A stretch of 64,000 nt of DNA from Streptococcus oralis subsp. dentisani (GCF_002096335.1 NZ_NCUW01000028.1:155128-219127); one strand, 5' to 3'; numbered from the stretch's first letter, positions 36,572-46,700 are shown. The notes: generated by a model not told the origin, from the sequence alone. Numbers and translations are program-made.

Positions 36572-37909
36572 TTAATTTTTAAAACTATGGATTGGAGCTG
36601 GGATTTGACCTCCACGAGAGATGAAATCGACAGATGAAGCACCGTTGACTTTCATAACTGGCGCTGTTCCTAGCAAGCCACCAAACTCAATCATATCGCC
36701 TTCTTCACCCTTTGGAATGATACGGACGGCCGTTGTTTTCATATTAATGACACCGATTGCCGCCTCATCCGCAATCATCGCAGCAATGGTTTCAGCAGCC
36801 GTATCTTCTGGAATGGCAATCATATCCAGCCCGACAGAACAGATAGCCGTCATGGCCTCTAGTTTCTCTAAATTCAGAGAGCCGTTTTGCACCGCAGCAA
36901 TCATGCCCTCATCTTCAGAAACAGGGATAAAAGCCCCTGACAAGCCACCGACCTGGTTACAAGCCATGACTCCACCCTTTTTAACTTGGTCATTCAAAAG
37001 AGCGAGTGCAGCAGTTGTCCCATGCGTTCCAACTGTTTCTAGACCCATCTCCTCAAGAACACGAGCCACTGAGTCTCCAACTGCAGGAGTTGGAGCCAAA
37101 CTTAGGTCTACAATCCCAAAGTCAACCCCAAGGCGTTCACTCGCCATTTGACCGACCAGCTGACCAATACGAGTAATCTTAAAAGCTGTTTTCTTGACCG
37201 TCTCAGCTACTACATCAAAGCTTTGACCACGCACTTTTTCCAAGGCACGTTTGACGACACCAGGACCTGAAACTCCAACATTGATGATGACATCTGCTTC
37301 ACCGACACCATGGAAGGCCCCCGCCATAAAAGGATTGTCCTCAACAGCGTTCGCAAATACAACCAATTTGGCAGCTCCCATATCTGATAAGTTCGCAGTT
37401 TCCTTGATGATACGTCCCATATCTGCAACTGCAGTCATGTTGATTCCTGACTTGGTTGAGCCAATATTGACGGACGAACAGACCTTGTCTGTCTCAGCTA
37501 GAGCACGTGGGATAGAATTGATGAGAATCTCATCTCCTTTTTGGTAGCCTTTTTGTACCAAGGCCGAAAAACCACCAATAAAGTCAACACCAATCTCCTT
37601 GGCAGCCTTATCAAGTGCCTTTGCTAAAACGACATAGTCCGTCGCATCAGTCGCTGCTCCAATCAAGGAAATCGGAGTCACCGATACTCGTTTATTGACA
37701 ATTGGAATCCCTAGTTCCGCAGCAATTTCATCTCCTACAGGCACTAGATTTGCAGCTTTAGTAGTAATTTTTTTATAAATCTTTTCAGCAGCACGTTCAA
37801 TGTCTGGATCAATACAGTCCAAAAGGGAAATGCCCATAGTGATGGTTCTGATATCGAAGTTCTGCTCCTCAATCATGGCAATAGTTTCAGTAACTTGTCT
37901 AATATCCAT
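36572..37909 (-). CDS. DUF711 family protein (UPF0210, PFL-like)
   Basis: 445 aa. Conserved DUF711 features such as [18 protein letters not shown] and [19 protein letters not shown]. The family has a pyruvate-formate-lyase-like barrel but no proven activity, and no glycyl radical site is seen. It is always paired with an ACT-domain gene, here 10 bases upstream, suggesting amino acid-sensitive regulation. Function unknown. Confidence 0.88.
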   Translation of the reverse strand: MDIRQVTETIAMIEEQNFDIRTITMGISLLDCIDPDIERAAEKIYKKITTKAANLVPVGDEIAAELGIPIVNKRVSVTPISLIGAATDATDYVVLAKALDKAAKEIGVDFIGGFSALVQKGYQKGDEILINSIPRALAETDKVCSSVNIGSTKSGINMTAVADMGRIIKETANLSDMGAAKLVVFANAVEDNPFMAGAFHGVGEADVIINVGVSGPGVVKRALEKVRGQSFDVVAETVKKTAFKITRIGQLVGQMASERLGVDFGIVDLSLAPTPAVGDSVARVLEEMGLETVGTHGTTAALALLNDQVKKGGVMACNQVGGLSGAFIPVSEDEGMIAAVQNGSLNLEKLEAMTAICSVGLDMIAIPEDTAAETIAAMIADEAAIGVINMKTTAVRIIPKGEEGDMIEFGGLLGTAPVMKVNGASSVDFISRGGQIPAPIHSFKN

Positions 37910-37918
37910 AATGACCTC

Positions 37919-38185
37919 CTAGATATTATACATGGCGTCAAAAATCGCTGCACTCTGGATATTGATTTTCACATTCAAGGTCTGACCAAAGCTTTCAAAC
38001 TCATTTCGCAGAGTTGTAAAATCCTGTTTTTCATCACTAGATACGACTGCCATCATGGTAAAATACTCATCCAGTACTGTTTGAGAAATATCATCAATAT
38101 TCAAACCCAATTCTGCAATCTTAGTAGACACGCCTGCAACAATACCAGTCTTGTCCTTGCCAACCACTGTAATAATAGCCTTCAT
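37919..38185 (-). CDS. ACT domain protein (UPF0237)
   Basis: 88 aa, a single ACT domain starting KAIITVVGKDKTGIVAGVST. ACT domains bind amino acids and control partner proteins; the gene is coupled to DUF711, whose activity it may regulate. Typical length. Confidence 0.9.
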   Translation of the reverse strand: MKAIITVVGKDKTGIVAGVSTKIAELGLNIDDISQTVLDEYFTMMAVVSSDEKQDFTTLRNEFESFGQTLNVKINIQSAAIFDAMYNI

Positions 38186-38273
38186 CTTTAGACTCCCATT
38201 CTACGATTATTAGAAAACCTGAACGTTTTTGATTTTCTTTTTCCTTAGTATAGCATATTTCCGTAAAAAATTC

Positions 38274-38332
38274 TAAAAAACGCCTGCTTACGAAGTTGTT
38301 CTTAAACAAAAAAACAATTTCGTAAACAAGCG
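38274..38332 (-). terminator. Terminator of the S10-spc-alpha ribosomal operon
   Basis: A 20-bp stem between 38281-38300 and 38313-38332 with four wobble or mismatched positions; TTTTTT follows on the minus strand. Confidence 0.85.
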
Positions 38333-38345
38333 TCTACCCTATCAA

Positions 38346-38434
38346 ATGATGATGAGTGTTCCCGCTAGGACCGAAGTCCCAGCGGTAGACCAGAGCTAGA
38401 CTAAGAGCACAAGACTCCATCATCATAACACTCA
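38346..38434 (-). ncRNA. L17 downstream element
   Basis: Directly after rplQ and before the operon terminator. A central hairpin, CCGCT-GGAC / GTCC-AGCGG with a GAA-type loop, sits between ATGATGATG (38346-38354) / CATCATCAT (38418-38426) and AGTGTT (38355-38360) / AACACT (38427-38432). The two pairs cannot both nest, so alternative folds or a pseudoknot exist. Placement after rplQ in a streptococcus matches the Rfam L17DE motif. Its role is unknown. Confidence 0.75.
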
Positions 38435-38449
38435 ACAAAATTGATGATT

Positions 38450-38836
38450 TTATACTAATTCGATGATCGCCATTGGCGCAGCATCACCACGACGTGGTTC
38501 AGTTTTAAGGATACGAGTGTATCCACCGTTACGTTCAGCATAACGAGGTGCGATTTCTGAGAACAATTTTTGAAGTGCTGTAGTAGAAGTGTACTTATCA
38601 GTTGCTTCATCATAGTTTTCAGATGCGATTTCATTACGTACGAAAGCAGCTGCTTGACGACGTGCATGCAAATCACCACGTTTACCTAGAGTAATCATTT
38701 TTTCAACAGTTTTACGGATTTCTTTAGCACGAGCTTCAGTCGTCACGATTGATTCATTAATCAAAAGGTCAGTTGTCAAATCGCGAAGCATTGCTTTACG
38801 TTGTGAGCTAGTGCGTCCTAGTTTACGGTAAGCCAT
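38450..38836 (-). CDS. rplQ: 50S ribosomal protein L17
   Basis: 128 aa with the N-terminal [17 protein letters not shown] and [17 protein letters not shown] of bL17. Located at the peptide exit side of 23S rRNA. It is the last gene of the alpha operon, 11 bases after rpoA, and is followed by the L17 downstream element. Confidence 0.98.
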   Translation of the reverse strand: MAYRKLGRTSSQRKAMLRDLTTDLLINESIVTTEARAKEIRKTVEKMITLGKRGDLHARRQAAAFVRNEIASENYDEATDKYTSTTALQKLFSEIAPRYAERNGGYTRILKTEPRRGDAAPMAIIELV

Positions 38837-38847
38837 GTATTCCTCCT

Positions 38848-39783
38848 TTATTTATCTTTTAATCCAAGACCCAAGTCAATGAGTTTGAGTTTCACTTCTT
38901 CCAAACTCTTGCGTCCAAGATTTCGTACTTTCATCATCTCTGCTTCAGATTTTTCTGTCAAATCATGCACAGTGTTGATACCGGCACGTTTCAAACAGTT
39001 GTATGAACGCACAGACAAGTCCAGTTCCTCAATCGTCCGATCCAAAATACGGTCGTCAGATTCAGTATCAGCTTCTTTCATCACTTCAGTTGACTTCGCA
39101 ATCTCAGTAAGATTTGTAAACAAATCAAGATGTTCTGTCAAGATACGTGCTGAAAGCCCTAAAGCATCTTCTGGAATAATTGTTCCATTAGTCAAGATTT
39201 CAAGGGTTAATTTGTCAAAACCATCATTGCTACCTACACGAGCAGGTTCAACTTGATAGTTGACTTTTGTAACTGGTGTATAAATAGAATCTACAGCAAG
39301 TGTTCCAACTGGTGCATTATCTTTTTTATTTTCATCAGCAGGTACATATCCACGACCACTGTTAACAGTCATTGTCGCTTTTAGGGAAGACCCTTCACCG
39401 ATTGTAAAGAGATAATGATCTGGATTTACAATTTCAATATCACTGTCAGTCAAAATGTCTCCAGCTGTAATTTCAGCAGGGCCTTCAACGTCAAGTTCAA
39501 TGATTTTTTCATCTTCAACGTATGATTTCACTGCAATCCCTTTAATGTTCAGAATGATTTGCATCACGTCTTCACGAACACCTGGAACTGTGTCAAACTC
39601 ATGCAAGACACCTTCAATGTTGATAGATGTCACTGCTGCTCCTGGTAGAGAAGCTAGTAGTACACGACGAAGAGAGTTACCAAGAGTTGTACCGTAGCCA
39701 CGTTCAAGTGGTTCGATTACAAACTTGCCATAATCTTTATTTTCATCAATTTTTGTTATATTTGGTTTTTCAAACTCGATCAT
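38848..39783 (-). CDS. rpoA: RNA polymerase alpha subunit
   Basis: 311 aa. N-terminal dimerisation domain ([17 protein letters not shown]) and C-terminal DNA-binding domain (residues about 240-311: [19 protein letters not shown]). Scaffold of RNA polymerase and contact for activators such as CodY- or CcpA-type regulators. Between rpsK and rplQ. Confidence 0.99.
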   Translation of the reverse strand: MIEFEKPNITKIDENKDYGKFVIEPLERGYGTTLGNSLRRVLLASLPGAAVTSINIEGVLHEFDTVPGVREDVMQIILNIKGIAVKSYVEDEKIIELDVEGPAEITAGDILTDSDIEIVNPDHYLFTIGEGSSLKATMTVNSGRGYVPADENKKDNAPVGTLAVDSIYTPVTKVNYQVEPARVGSNDGFDKLTLEILTNGTIIPEDALGLSARILTEHLDLFTNLTEIAKSTEVMKEADTESDDRILDRTIEELDLSVRSYNCLKRAGINTVHDLTEKSEAEMMKVRNLGRKSLEEVKLKLIDLGLGLKDK

Positions 39784-39825
39784 TTAGTTACTCCCTCTTA
39801 AACGAAAAGCAGTGTAATGCAATGA

Positions 39826-40209
39826 TTATACACGGCGACGTTTTGGAGGACGAGCACCATTGTGTGGCACTGGAGTCACATCACGAATTGCTGTTACTTC
39901 AAGACCAGCGGCAGCAAGCGCACGAATAGCTGACTCACGACCAGAACCTGGACCTTTTACAGTAACTTCAACTGATTTAAGACCGTGTTCTTGTGCAGAT
40001 TTAGCAGCAGCTTCAGAAGCCATTTGAGCAGCGAATGGTGTAGATTTACGAGAACCTTTGAAACCAAGAGCACCAGCTGATGACCAAGAAATTGCGTTAC
40101 CATGCACATCAGTAATCATAACAATAGTGTTATTAAATGTAGCGTGAATATGAGCAATACCAGATTCGATATTCTTTTTCACACGACGTTTACGTGTTGG
40201 TTTAGCCAA
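39826..40209 (-). CDS. rpsK: 30S ribosomal protein S11
   Basis: 127 aa; uS11 signature [21 protein letters not shown] and the basic C-terminal [11 protein letters not shown]. Platform protein of the 30S subunit. Follows rpsM by 17 bases. Confidence 0.98.
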   Translation of the reverse strand: MAKPTRKRRVKKNIESGIAHIHATFNNTIVMITDVHGNAISWSSAGALGFKGSRKSTPFAAQMASEAAAKSAQEHGLKSVEVTVKGPGSGRESAIRALAAAGLEVTAIRDVTPVPHNGARPPKRRRV

Positions 40210-40226
40210 GACTTTTACCTCCTATA

Positions 40227-40592
40227 TTATTTTTTCTTACCAGCAATCGCAACAGCTTTACCTTTACGAGTGCGAGCGTTGTTTTTAGTATTTTGTCCAC
40301 GGACAGGAAGTCCACGACGGTGACGGATACCACGGTAAGAACCGATTTCCATCAAACGTTTGATGTTCAAGTTTACTTCACGACGAAGATCACCTTCAAC
40401 CTTGATTGCGTCCACTTCGCGACGGATTGCGTCTTCTTGATCTGATGTCAAATCTTTGACACGGATGTCTTCTGAGATTCCAGCCGCAGCCAAAATTTTC
40501 TTAGAAGTTGGAAGTCCGATACCATACACATAAGTAAGTGAAACGACTACACGTTTGTCATTTGGAATGTCAACTCCAGCAATACGAGCCAT
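40227..40592 (-). CDS. rpsM: 30S ribosomal protein S13
   Basis: 121 aa; starts [25 protein letters not shown] and ends with the basic [14 protein letters not shown] tail. Contacts the P-site tRNA from the 30S head. Follows rpmJ. Confidence 0.98.
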   Translation of the reverse strand: MARIAGVDIPNDKRVVVSLTYVYGIGLPTSKKILAAAGISEDIRVKDLTSDQEDAIRREVDAIKVEGDLRREVNLNIKRLMEIGSYRGIRHRRGLPVRGQNTKNNARTRKGKAVAIAGKKK

Positions 40593-40609
40593 GTTTTCTC
40601 CTTTCTATC

Positions 40610-40726
40610 TTATCCTTGACGTTGTTTGTGTTTTGGATTTGCTGGGCAAATTACCATAACACGACCATTACGACGAATTACTTTACAGTATTCGCAAATT
40701 GGTTTGACCGATGGTCTTACTTTCAT
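40610..40726 (-). CDS. rpmJ: 50S ribosomal protein L36
   Basis: 38 aa: [15 protein letters not shown] at the start and [12 protein letters not shown] at the end. Zinc ligands Cys11, Cys14, Cys27 and His33 make it the C+ type. Between infA and rpsM, the standard order. Confidence 0.97.
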
Positions 40727-40750
40727 TTCTTATCCCTCCAAGTTTTTCGA

Positions 40751-40969
40751 TTATTTAAAGCGGTAAGTGATACGTCCACGTGTCAAGTCATATGGACTCA
40801 TTTCGACAGTAACACGATCTCCCGCTAAAATACGAATATAGTTTTTACGAATTTTACCAGAAACTGTTGCTAAAATCTGATGTCCATTTTCAAGTTCAAC
40901 CGTAAACATTGCGTTAGGCATTGTATCGACTACTTTGCCTTCAACTTCAATCACATCGTCTTTTGCCAC
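40751..40969 (-). CDS. infA: Translation initiation factor IF-1
   Basis: 72 aa from the GTG at 40969, chosen because GGAGG lies upstream and [13 protein letters not shown] is the family's start. OB-fold protein that binds the ribosomal A site in initiation. The frame is open further upstream but without an RBS. Between adk and rpmJ. Confidence 0.97.
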   Translation of the reverse strand: MAKDDVIEVEGKVVDTMPNAMFTVELENGHQILATVSGKIRKNYIRILAGDRVTVEMSPYDLTRGRITYRFK

Positions 40970-41085
40970 GCAAAAGCACCTCCATAAATTTCGATTTGAT
41001 GCCTCTAAACACAGAGACAACAATTATAAGTCAGACTATCTCAGTATAACATTTGTAGCGATTTTTTGCAAGTGTGAAAAACGCT

Positions 41086-41724
41086 TTATTTCAAATTTGT
41101 CAATACTTTTTCGATGTCCTTGAACACATCATTGATATCTTGATTTCCTTCGATATCGTGGACCAAACCTTTAGCACGATAGTGTGCAATAATGGGTTCA
41201 CCTTGGGCGATATTGACATCCAAACGACGCTTAACTGTCTCAGGTTTGTCATCTTCGCGTTGGTAGTAATCTTCTTCTTTGTAGCCAGCTGGTGGATTAA
41301 AAACTTTATGGAAGGTTTCACCTGTTTTGCGGTGGATGATACGGCCACTCAAACGTTCCAAGAGAGAGTCTGGATTCACTTCGATGTTGATCACACCTTC
41401 CAGTTCGATACCAAGTTCAGCCAATGTTTTGTCCAAGGCATGCGCTTGTTCAATCGTACGTGGGTAACCATCCAACAAGAAACCTGTTTCCTTGATATCG
41501 TCCTGTGAAAGGCGTTCTTTAACAATTCCATTTGTAACTTCATCCGGAACCAACTCACCTTTGTCAATATACGACTTGGCAAGTACACCCATTTCAGTTT
41601 GATTAGCTATAGCAGCACGGAACATATCTCCAGTTGAAATGTGTGCCACGTGGAATTGCTCCACAATTTTAGCTGCTTGCGTTCCCTTACCTGCTCCAGG
41701 TAAGCCCATAATCAAAAGATTCAT
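41086..41724 (-). CDS. adk: Adenylate kinase
   Basis: 212 aa. P-loop [10 protein letters not shown] at residues 7-16, DGYPRT, and LID domain (residues about 125-160). There is no CxxC zinc cluster in the LID ([18 protein letters not shown]), so it is the short zinc-free Gram-positive type. Balances ATP, ADP and AMP. Placed between secY and infA. Confidence 0.98.
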   Translation of the reverse strand: MNLLIMGLPGAGKGTQAAKIVEQFHVAHISTGDMFRAAIANQTEMGVLAKSYIDKGELVPDEVTNGIVKERLSQDDIKETGFLLDGYPRTIEQAHALDKTLAELGIELEGVINIEVNPDSLLERLSGRIIHRKTGETFHKVFNPPAGYKEEDYYQREDDKPETVKRRLDVNIAQGEPIIAHYRAKGLVHDIEGNQDINDVFKDIEKVLTNLK

Positions 41725-41884
41725 GATAGGATCTCCTTATTTTGTATTTAAATAGAAACTGAAATCTCTTTCAACCCCTATTTAAAAACAAAATAGAAGA
41801 GGGGAGATGAAAGCCTCTCTGATAGGTAGACCTTCATACTCCACTCTCTGAGCTACCTTGTTCTATATCAAACAAGATTTGCTT
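41725..41884 (-). other. Structured intergenic region secY-adk
   Basis: 160 bp without a gene. Possible hairpins include AGGTAG/CTACCT and a polypurine segment GAAGAGGGGAGATGAAAG with its pyrimidine partner nearby. Probably an operon-internal spacer or attenuator; nothing specific is recognised. Confidence 0.35.
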
Positions 41885-43195
41885 CTATTCTGTTGTATTC
41901 ATGAAACCGACATATTTCCGTTTCAATAGATAGCCTTCCAACTGTTTAATTCCCTCAATACCTGTCGAAATAATGATCAAAAGACTAGTTCCCCCAAAAG
42001 CAACGGCTTCTGAAAGTCCAAAAACATCTTTTGCCACAATCGGCATGATGGAAATGACCCCTAGGAAAAGGGAGCCGACGGTTGCAAGGCGACGAAGAAG
42101 TTTTGACATAAACTCTTCAGTACCTTTACCTGGACGAACACCATGGATATAGGCTCCGCTCTTTTGTAAATTCTCTGCTGTTTTTTCAGGATTGATTTGT
42201 ACAAATGTATAAAAGAAAGTAAAGAGAATAATCAAAAGAGCATAGGTAAATATACCACTAATGGTTGTTGTCGCAAGAAGCGACTGGGCTGTTCGTACCC
42301 AAGATGCATTGTAACCCATGGCACTTACAAATTGGAAGATGGCTGCTGGCGCAGCTGTAATCGAACTTGCAAAGATAACTGGGATAACACCCGCAGGGTT
42401 GACCTTCAAAGGAAGATAAGAGCTTGATGGAGCACCTTGAGCAAGTTTTGTATATTGAATTGGAATTTTATATTCTGCTTGCTGTACATAAGTTGTAAAA
42501 TAGATAATCAACAAAACAGCGACGACTAGGATAGCGACAAAGATTATAGACGAATTCAAACGACTGCTTGGAACGTTGACAAAATAGTCAACATAGATGC
42601 TATGAATCATCTCTGGGATTGAAGCCACAATCCCCGCAAAGATAATCATAGAAACTCCATTACCATATCCTTTATCAGTAATTTGTTCCCCTAGCCAAGT
42701 CACAATCATACTTCCAGCAGTAAGAATGATACCAATCGTAATAAAAACTTGTGGTGTAAGGTCAGTTGTCAATAATTTTGCACCCGAAAGAGTGTTAAAA
42801 CCAGCTGTAATACCCACTGATTGCACAAAAGCAAGTACAAGCGCAATATAGCGAGTCGCTTGGTTTAATTTTCTCCGACCTACTTCCCCTTGTTTACCCC
42901 ATTCTACAAACTTCGGTAAAATATCCATTTGTAGCAACTGGACAACGATAGAAGCAGTAATATACGGACTTACACCGAGTGCGAAAACGGAGAAGTTCTT
43001 CATGGCATTTCCTGAAACAAGGCTAAGCATGTTCAAGAAAGATAATCCACTCAGAGCTTCAAGACTTTTTGCATTTACACCTGGAACAGTAATGCTAGTC
43101 CCAACACGGAAAACAAGAATGATAAAAATTGTAAAGAGAATTTTTGATCGAACTTGTTTAACTTTGAGAGCCTCTTTTAATAATTTAAAAAACAT
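41885..43195 (-). CDS. secY: Sec translocase subunit SecY
   Basis: 436 aa, ten membrane helices; characteristic PGVNAKSL, GVSPYITASIVVQLLQMDILP, TDKGYGNGVSMIIF and IQYTKLAQGAPSSSYLPLKVN. Channel of the general secretory pathway. Housekeeping copy (the accessory SecY2 sits with SRR adhesins). Follows rplO by 12 bases. Confidence 0.98.
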   Translation of the reverse strand: MFFKLLKEALKVKQVRSKILFTIFIILVFRVGTSITVPGVNAKSLEALSGLSFLNMLSLVSGNAMKNFSVFALGVSPYITASIVVQLLQMDILPKFVEWGKQGEVGRRKLNQATRYIALVLAFVQSVGITAGFNTLSGAKLLTTDLTPQVFITIGIILTAGSMIVTWLGEQITDKGYGNGVSMIIFAGIVASIPEMIHSIYVDYFVNVPSSRLNSSIIFVAILVVAVLLIIYFTTYVQQAEYKIPIQYTKLAQGAPSSSYLPLKVNPAGVIPVIFASSITAAPAAIFQFVSAMGYNASWVRTAQSLLATTTISGIFTYALLIILFTFFYTFVQINPEKTAENLQKSGAYIHGVRPGKGTEEFMSKLLRRLATVGSLFLGVISIMPIVAKDVFGLSEAVAFGGTSLLIIISTGIEGIKQLEGYLLKRKYVGFMNTTE

Positions 43196-43207
43196 AGGTC
43201 ACCTCTC

Positions 43208-43648
43208 TTAGATGACTTCTACTGAACCACCTTTAGCAGTGATAGCTTCCTCAGCTGATTTAGAGAATTTAGCTGCTTTCACAGACAATTTCTTAGTCAA
43301 CTCACCGTTACCAAGAATTTTAACACCTGATTTTTCAGCTTTCACAATTCCTGCTTCGATAAGCACAACTGGAGTAACTTCAGTACCATCTTCAAAGACG
43401 TTCAATTGGTCAAGGTTTACAATTGCGTATTCCTTAGCGTTGATGTTAGTAAATCCACGTTTTGGAAGACGACGGAACAATGGAGTTTGTCCACCTTCAA
43501 AACCAAGGCGAACTCCGCCACCGCTACGAGCTTTTTGACCTTTTTGACCGCGACCAGATGTTTTACCGTTACCTGATGAAGTACCACGACCAACACGGTT
43601 ACGTACTTTACGAGAACCTTCTGCAGGTTTCAATTCATGAAGTTTCAT
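43208..43648 (-). CDS. rplO: 50S ribosomal protein L15
   Basis: 146 aa: [14 protein letters not shown] start, Gly/Lys-rich [20 protein letters not shown] and [14 protein letters not shown]. Assembles on 23S rRNA domain II. Before secY. Confidence 0.98.
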   Translation of the reverse strand: MKLHELKPAEGSRKVRNRVGRGTSSGNGKTSGRGQKGQKARSGGGVRLGFEGGQTPLFRRLPKRGFTNINAKEYAIVNLDQLNVFEDGTEVTPVVLIEAGIVKAEKSGVKILGNGELTKKLSVKAAKFSKSAEEAITAKGGSVEVI

Positions 43649-43732
43649 TTATATTTTCTCCTCTTTTGTAAAATGCTAGCGCCGATAAGAGAGAAAAGGT
43701 TGTCTCCCTTATCAACTCGCCTATACATTCGT

Positions 43733-43790
43733 CATCTTAGATGACTATATCTAGTTTTAGGGGATGAGTATTGCCGCATCCCCTAAAAAT
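43733..43790 (-). other. Hairpins between rpmD and rplO
   Basis: TTTAGGGGATG and CATCCCCTAAA (43756-43789) form an 11-bp stem with a ten-base loop; nearby GTCATC/GATGAC (43733-43747) is a second small hairpin. No T-run follows the larger stem, so it may be a processing or attenuation site inside the operon. Confidence 0.5.
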
Positions 43791-43793
43791 TCA

Positions 43794-43976
43794 TTAGTTT
43801 ACTTCTTCAACTGTTACCAAGTGAGATACTGCAGTGATCATGCCACGGATAGCAGCGTTGTCTTCTTTGATAACAGAGCTGTTCAATTTGCCAAGTCCAA
43901 GTGCTACAACAGTTTTACGTTGTGATGGAATGCGTCCGATTGGAGACTTAGTCAAAGTAATTTTAATTTGAGCCAT
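43794..43976 (-). CDS. rpmD: 50S ribosomal protein L30
   Basis: 60 aa from ATG 43976, [23 protein letters not shown], short bacterial L30. The frame is open upstream, but the extension has no homology. Between rpsE and rplO. Confidence 0.97.
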   Translation of the reverse strand: MAQIKITLTKSPIGRIPSQRKTVVALGLGKLNSSVIKEDNAAIRGMITAVSHLVTVEEVN

Positions 43977-43989
43977 TTTATCCCCTTTC

Positions 43990-44484
43990 TTATGCCAAAT
44001 CAGAAACTGAGATACCACGAAGGGCAGCAACTTCTTCAGCGCGTTTCAATTGTTTCAAACCTTCAACAGTTGCGCGAACAATGTTGATTGGAGTGTTAGA
44101 GCCAAGTGATTTAGATGTAATATCTGCCACACCTGCCAATTCCACAACGGCACGAACGGCACCACCAGCGGCAACTCCAGAACCTTCTACAGCAGGTTTC
44201 AACAATACTTTAGCTCCACCGAATTCTGAAAGAACTTCGTGAGGAATTGTTGTTCCAACCATAGGTACTTCAATCAAGTTTTTCTTAGCATCGTCTACTG
44301 CTTTACGGATTGCTTCTGGAACTTCTTGAGCTTTACCAGTACCAAATCCTACGCGACCATTGTGGTCACCAACAACAACAAGAGCTGCGAAACGAAGACG
44401 ACGTCCACCTTTAACAACTTTTGTAACACGGTTGACAGCAACTACGCGTTCTTCAAATTCAACTGCATTGTCTTTAAATGCCAT
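43990..44484 (-). CDS. rpsE: 30S ribosomal protein S5
   Basis: 164 aa. dsRBD-like N-terminal [39 protein letters not shown] and C-terminal S5 fold. Required for decoding accuracy; changes near residue 22-30 can give spectinomycin resistance. Follows rplR. Confidence 0.98.
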   Translation of the reverse strand: MAFKDNAVEFEERVVAVNRVTKVVKGGRRLRFAALVVVGDHNGRVGFGTGKAQEVPEAIRKAVDDAKKNLIEVPMVGTTIPHEVLSEFGGAKVLLKPAVEGSGVAAGGAVRAVVELAGVADITSKSLGSNTPINIVRATVEGLKQLKRAEEVAALRGISVSDLA

Positions 44485-44501
44485 TTTCTAGTGTCCTCCT
44501 A

Positions 44502-44858
44502 TTAGAATTTCAATCCGTTTTCACGAGCTGCATCAGCCAAAGCTTTCACACGTCCGTGATATAGATATCCACCGCGGTCGAACACCACTTCTGAAATACC
44601 TTTAGCACTTGCACGTTCTGCAACGAGTTTACCGACAGCAACGGCTTGTTCAGTTTTAGTTCCTTTTGAAACTTCTTTGTCAAGAGTTGAAGCACTTGCG
44701 AGCGTTACACCCGCTACGTCATCAATCACTTGAGCGTAGATGCCTGTATTAGAACGGAATACGTTCAAACGTGGGCGATCAGCAGTTCCAGAGAGTTTTC
44801 CGCGAACGCGACGGTGGCGTTTTTGGCGGAGTTTGTTTTTATCTGGTTTAGAAATCAC
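44502..44858 (-). CDS. rplR: 50S ribosomal protein L18
   Basis: 118 aa from GTG 44858 (AGAGG before it), [19 protein letters not shown]. The frame is open 13 codons further without an RBS. Binds 5S rRNA in the central protuberance. Confidence 0.97.
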   Translation of the reverse strand: MISKPDKNKLRQKRHRRVRGKLSGTADRPRLNVFRSNTGIYAQVIDDVAGVTLASASTLDKEVSKGTKTEQAVAVGKLVAERASAKGISEVVFDRGGYLYHGRVKALADAARENGLKF

Positions 44859-44941
44859 AGTTTTCACCTCTTTAGTTTTAAATCGTGTGCTATGCACAAA
44901 GTTGGAAAATAGGTAGGTGGTTGAAAATCAACCACTCAACA

Positions 44942-45478
44942 TTATTTACCTGTTTTACCTTCTTTAAGACGAACGTATTCGCCAACGTAACGGATACCTT
45001 TACCTTTATATGGTTCTGGTGAGCGAAGGCTACGTACGTAAGCAGCTGTTTGACCGACTGCTTCTTTTGAAATTCCGCTAACAACGATTGTTGTTGGGTT
45101 TGGAAGTTCAAAAGTAATTCCTTCTGGAGCTTCAACTTCGTCTGGATGAGATTTACCTACAGCCAAGACAAGTTTGTTTCCTTGAAGTTGTGCACGGTAA
45201 CCAACCCCACGCATTTCAAGTTCTTTCTTGAATCCTTCTGATACACCAACAACCATGTTGTTCAAAAGGGCACGAGTAGTTCCGTGGATTGTTTTCATTT
45301 CTTTTGAATCGTTTGGACGGTGAAGAGTTACTTCAGTACCTTCCACACGGATTTCAATATCTTTTGAGAACTCACGAGTAAGCTCTCCTTTAGGTCCTTT
45401 TACAGTTACTACGTTGTCATTGTTAGTGAGTTCAACACCAGCAGGCAACACGATAACTTTATTACCAATACGTGACAT
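44942..45478 (-). CDS. rplF: 50S ribosomal protein L6
   Basis: 178 aa, [17 protein letters not shown] start and the C-terminal [25 protein letters not shown]. Near the GTPase centre of the 50S subunit. A small unknown gene separates it from rpsH. Confidence 0.98.
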   Translation of the reverse strand: MSRIGNKVIVLPAGVELTNNDNVVTVKGPKGELTREFSKDIEIRVEGTEVTLHRPNDSKEMKTIHGTTRALLNNMVVGVSEGFKKELEMRGVGYRAQLQGNKLVLAVGKSHPDEVEAPEGITFELPNPTTIVVSGISKEAVGQTAAYVRSLRSPEPYKGKGIRYVGEYVRLKEGKTGK

Positions 45479-45540
45479 GTTTATTTTCTCCTGTTAGATT
45501 GTCAGGCCATGACGGCCAGTTTTCACGGGGGGCATTCGGA

Positions 45541-45720
45541 TTAGAGCAAACCTATTTTCTTTCGAAAAGCTTTGACAAACTCCTGATATTCTGTCAATAC
45601 ATCAATAGCCGCAGGACTATAACCAATTTCACATAAAAGAGATACAAGGTCATCTTTTGACAATTCAGCTAAAGCGTCTTCTGCAACAATAAGTTTTTCA
45701 TTCAATTCAGTAGCTTTCAT
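45541..45720 (-). CDS. 59-aa unknown protein inside the spc operon
   Basis: ATG at 45720 with GGAGAAAAAG just before it; ends at TAA 45541-45543. The acidic, helical protein starts MKATELNEKLIVAEDA and continues with LSKDDLVSLLCEIGY and EFVKAFRKKIGLL. No membrane segment. I do not recognise a family. Position between rpsH and rplF, in the same orientation, means it is co-transcribed with ribosomal proteins; a role in ribosome assembly or translation is only a guess. Confidence 0.7.
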   Translation of the reverse strand: MKATELNEKLIVAEDALAELSKDDLVSLLCEIGYSPAAIDVLTEYQEFVKAFRKKIGLL

Positions 45721-45783
45721 CTTTTTCTCCTAAACTAATTTACTCTCTATTTAGCTGATCAGTAAATCAGCTAAATTGAACAC

Positions 45784-45872
45784 GAGCTATGGTCTGTGTG
45801 AAAAAGACAAATCTTCCTAGAGTGTTAACACTCTTTGTCAGATTTCCTATTTTCACATTGCCCATGACGCTC
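45784..45872 (-). ncRNA. Structured RNA element downstream of rpsH (copy 2)
   Basis: Four nested helices, positions on the plus strand: GAGC/GCTC (45784-45787 with 45869-45872), ATGG/CCAT (45789-45792 with 45862-45865), GTGAAAA/TTTTCAC (45798-45804 with 45850-45856), AAATCT/AGATTT (45809-45814 with 45840-45845), capped by the palindrome AGAGTGTTAACACTCT (45819-45834). The same architecture, with different stem sequences, occurs after rpsN. Function unknown. Confidence 0.55.
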
Positions 45873-45886
45873 TTTGTATCTTGATT

Positions 45887-46285
45887 TTACCAAACGTAAG
45901 CGATAACTTCTCCACCAACATTCTTTTGGCGTGCTTCTTTATCAGTAAGCAAACCTTCAGATGTTGAAAGGATAGCAATTCCAAGTCCGTTAAGAACTTT
46001 TGGAAGATCTTCACGTTTTTTGTAGACACGAAGTCCTGGTTTAGAAACACGTTTCAAGTTAGTGATAACTTTTTCACCGTTTGGTCCATATTTAAGGAAT
46101 ACACGGATGATGCCTTGTTTGTCATCTTCGATGATTTCAACGTTTTTTACAAAACCTTCGCGTTTAAGGATTTCAGCAATCCCTTTTTTGATGTTTGATG
46201 CAGGCACTTCAAGTACTTCGTGTTTTGCTTGGTTAGCGTTACGAATACGAGTTAGGAAGTCTGCGATTGGGTCAGTCATAACCAT
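45887..46285 (-). CDS. rpsH: 30S ribosomal protein S8
   Basis: 132 aa, [30 protein letters not shown] (start also possible at the second Met) and C-terminal [28 protein letters not shown]. Binds 16S rRNA helix 21; in E. coli S8 also represses the spc operon. Flanked on both sides by related structured RNA elements. Confidence 0.98.
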   Translation of the reverse strand: MVMTDPIADFLTRIRNANQAKHEVLEVPASNIKKGIAEILKREGFVKNVEIIEDDKQGIIRVFLKYGPNGEKVITNLKRVSKPGLRVYKKREDLPKVLNGLGIAILSTSEGLLTDKEARQKNVGGEVIAYVW

Positions 46286-46395
46286 TTTTTATTCTCCTCT
46301 TACTAGTAGTTTGCAAGTCGCACTTGCTAGTTAATGATTGAGCTGGGCTCAGATAGTATTGACACATTCAAATGAGAGAACTCTTATTTGAACAC

Positions 46396-46483
46396 GAGCT
46401 ACAACCTGTGCAAAAAAGATAAATTTGTTTTGGAGCATCGCTCCTACACCAAATTTCCTATTTTTGCTGTGGTTGTTACGCTC
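46396..46483 (-). ncRNA. Structured RNA element between rpsN and rpsH (copy 1)
   Basis: Nested helices, plus-strand positions: GAGC/GCTC (46396-46399 with 46480-46483), ACAACC/GGTTGT (46401-46406 with 46471-46476), GCAAAAA/TTTTTGC (46410-46416 with 46461-46467), AAATTTG/CAAATTT (46421-46427 with 46450-46456), and GGAGC/GCTCC (46432-46436 with 46440-46444). Compared with the copy after rpsH, several pairs change on both sides, keeping pairing. Flanks (CACGAGCT, GCTCTTTGTATC) are shared. Confidence 0.55.
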
Positions 46484-46497
46484 TTTGTATCATGATA

Positions 46498-46683
46498 TTA
46501 CCAAGATGCTTTTGTTACACCAGGAATTTGTCCTTTGTAAGCTAATTCACGGAAGCAAACACGGCAAAGTTTAAATTTGCGGTAAACTGAATGTGGACGA
46601 CCACATTTTTCACAACGAGTATAAGCTTGAGTAGAGAACTTCGCTGGACGTTTGTTCTTAGCAATCATTGATTTTTTAGCCAT
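46498..46683 (-). CDS. rpsN: 30S ribosomal protein S14, zinc type
   Basis: 61 aa. Four zinc cysteines at 24, 27, 40 and 43 (CEKC, CRVC), the short type Z. Assembles in the 30S head. Between rplE and rpsH. Confidence 0.98.
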
Positions 46684-46700
46684 TAGATTTACCTCCTATA

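Noticed and set aside
45784..46483. Simple operon terminators flanking rpsH
   Set aside because: Helices are long and branched in register with shared flanks, lack a 3' U-tract on the coding strand, and must be read through for the downstream genes.
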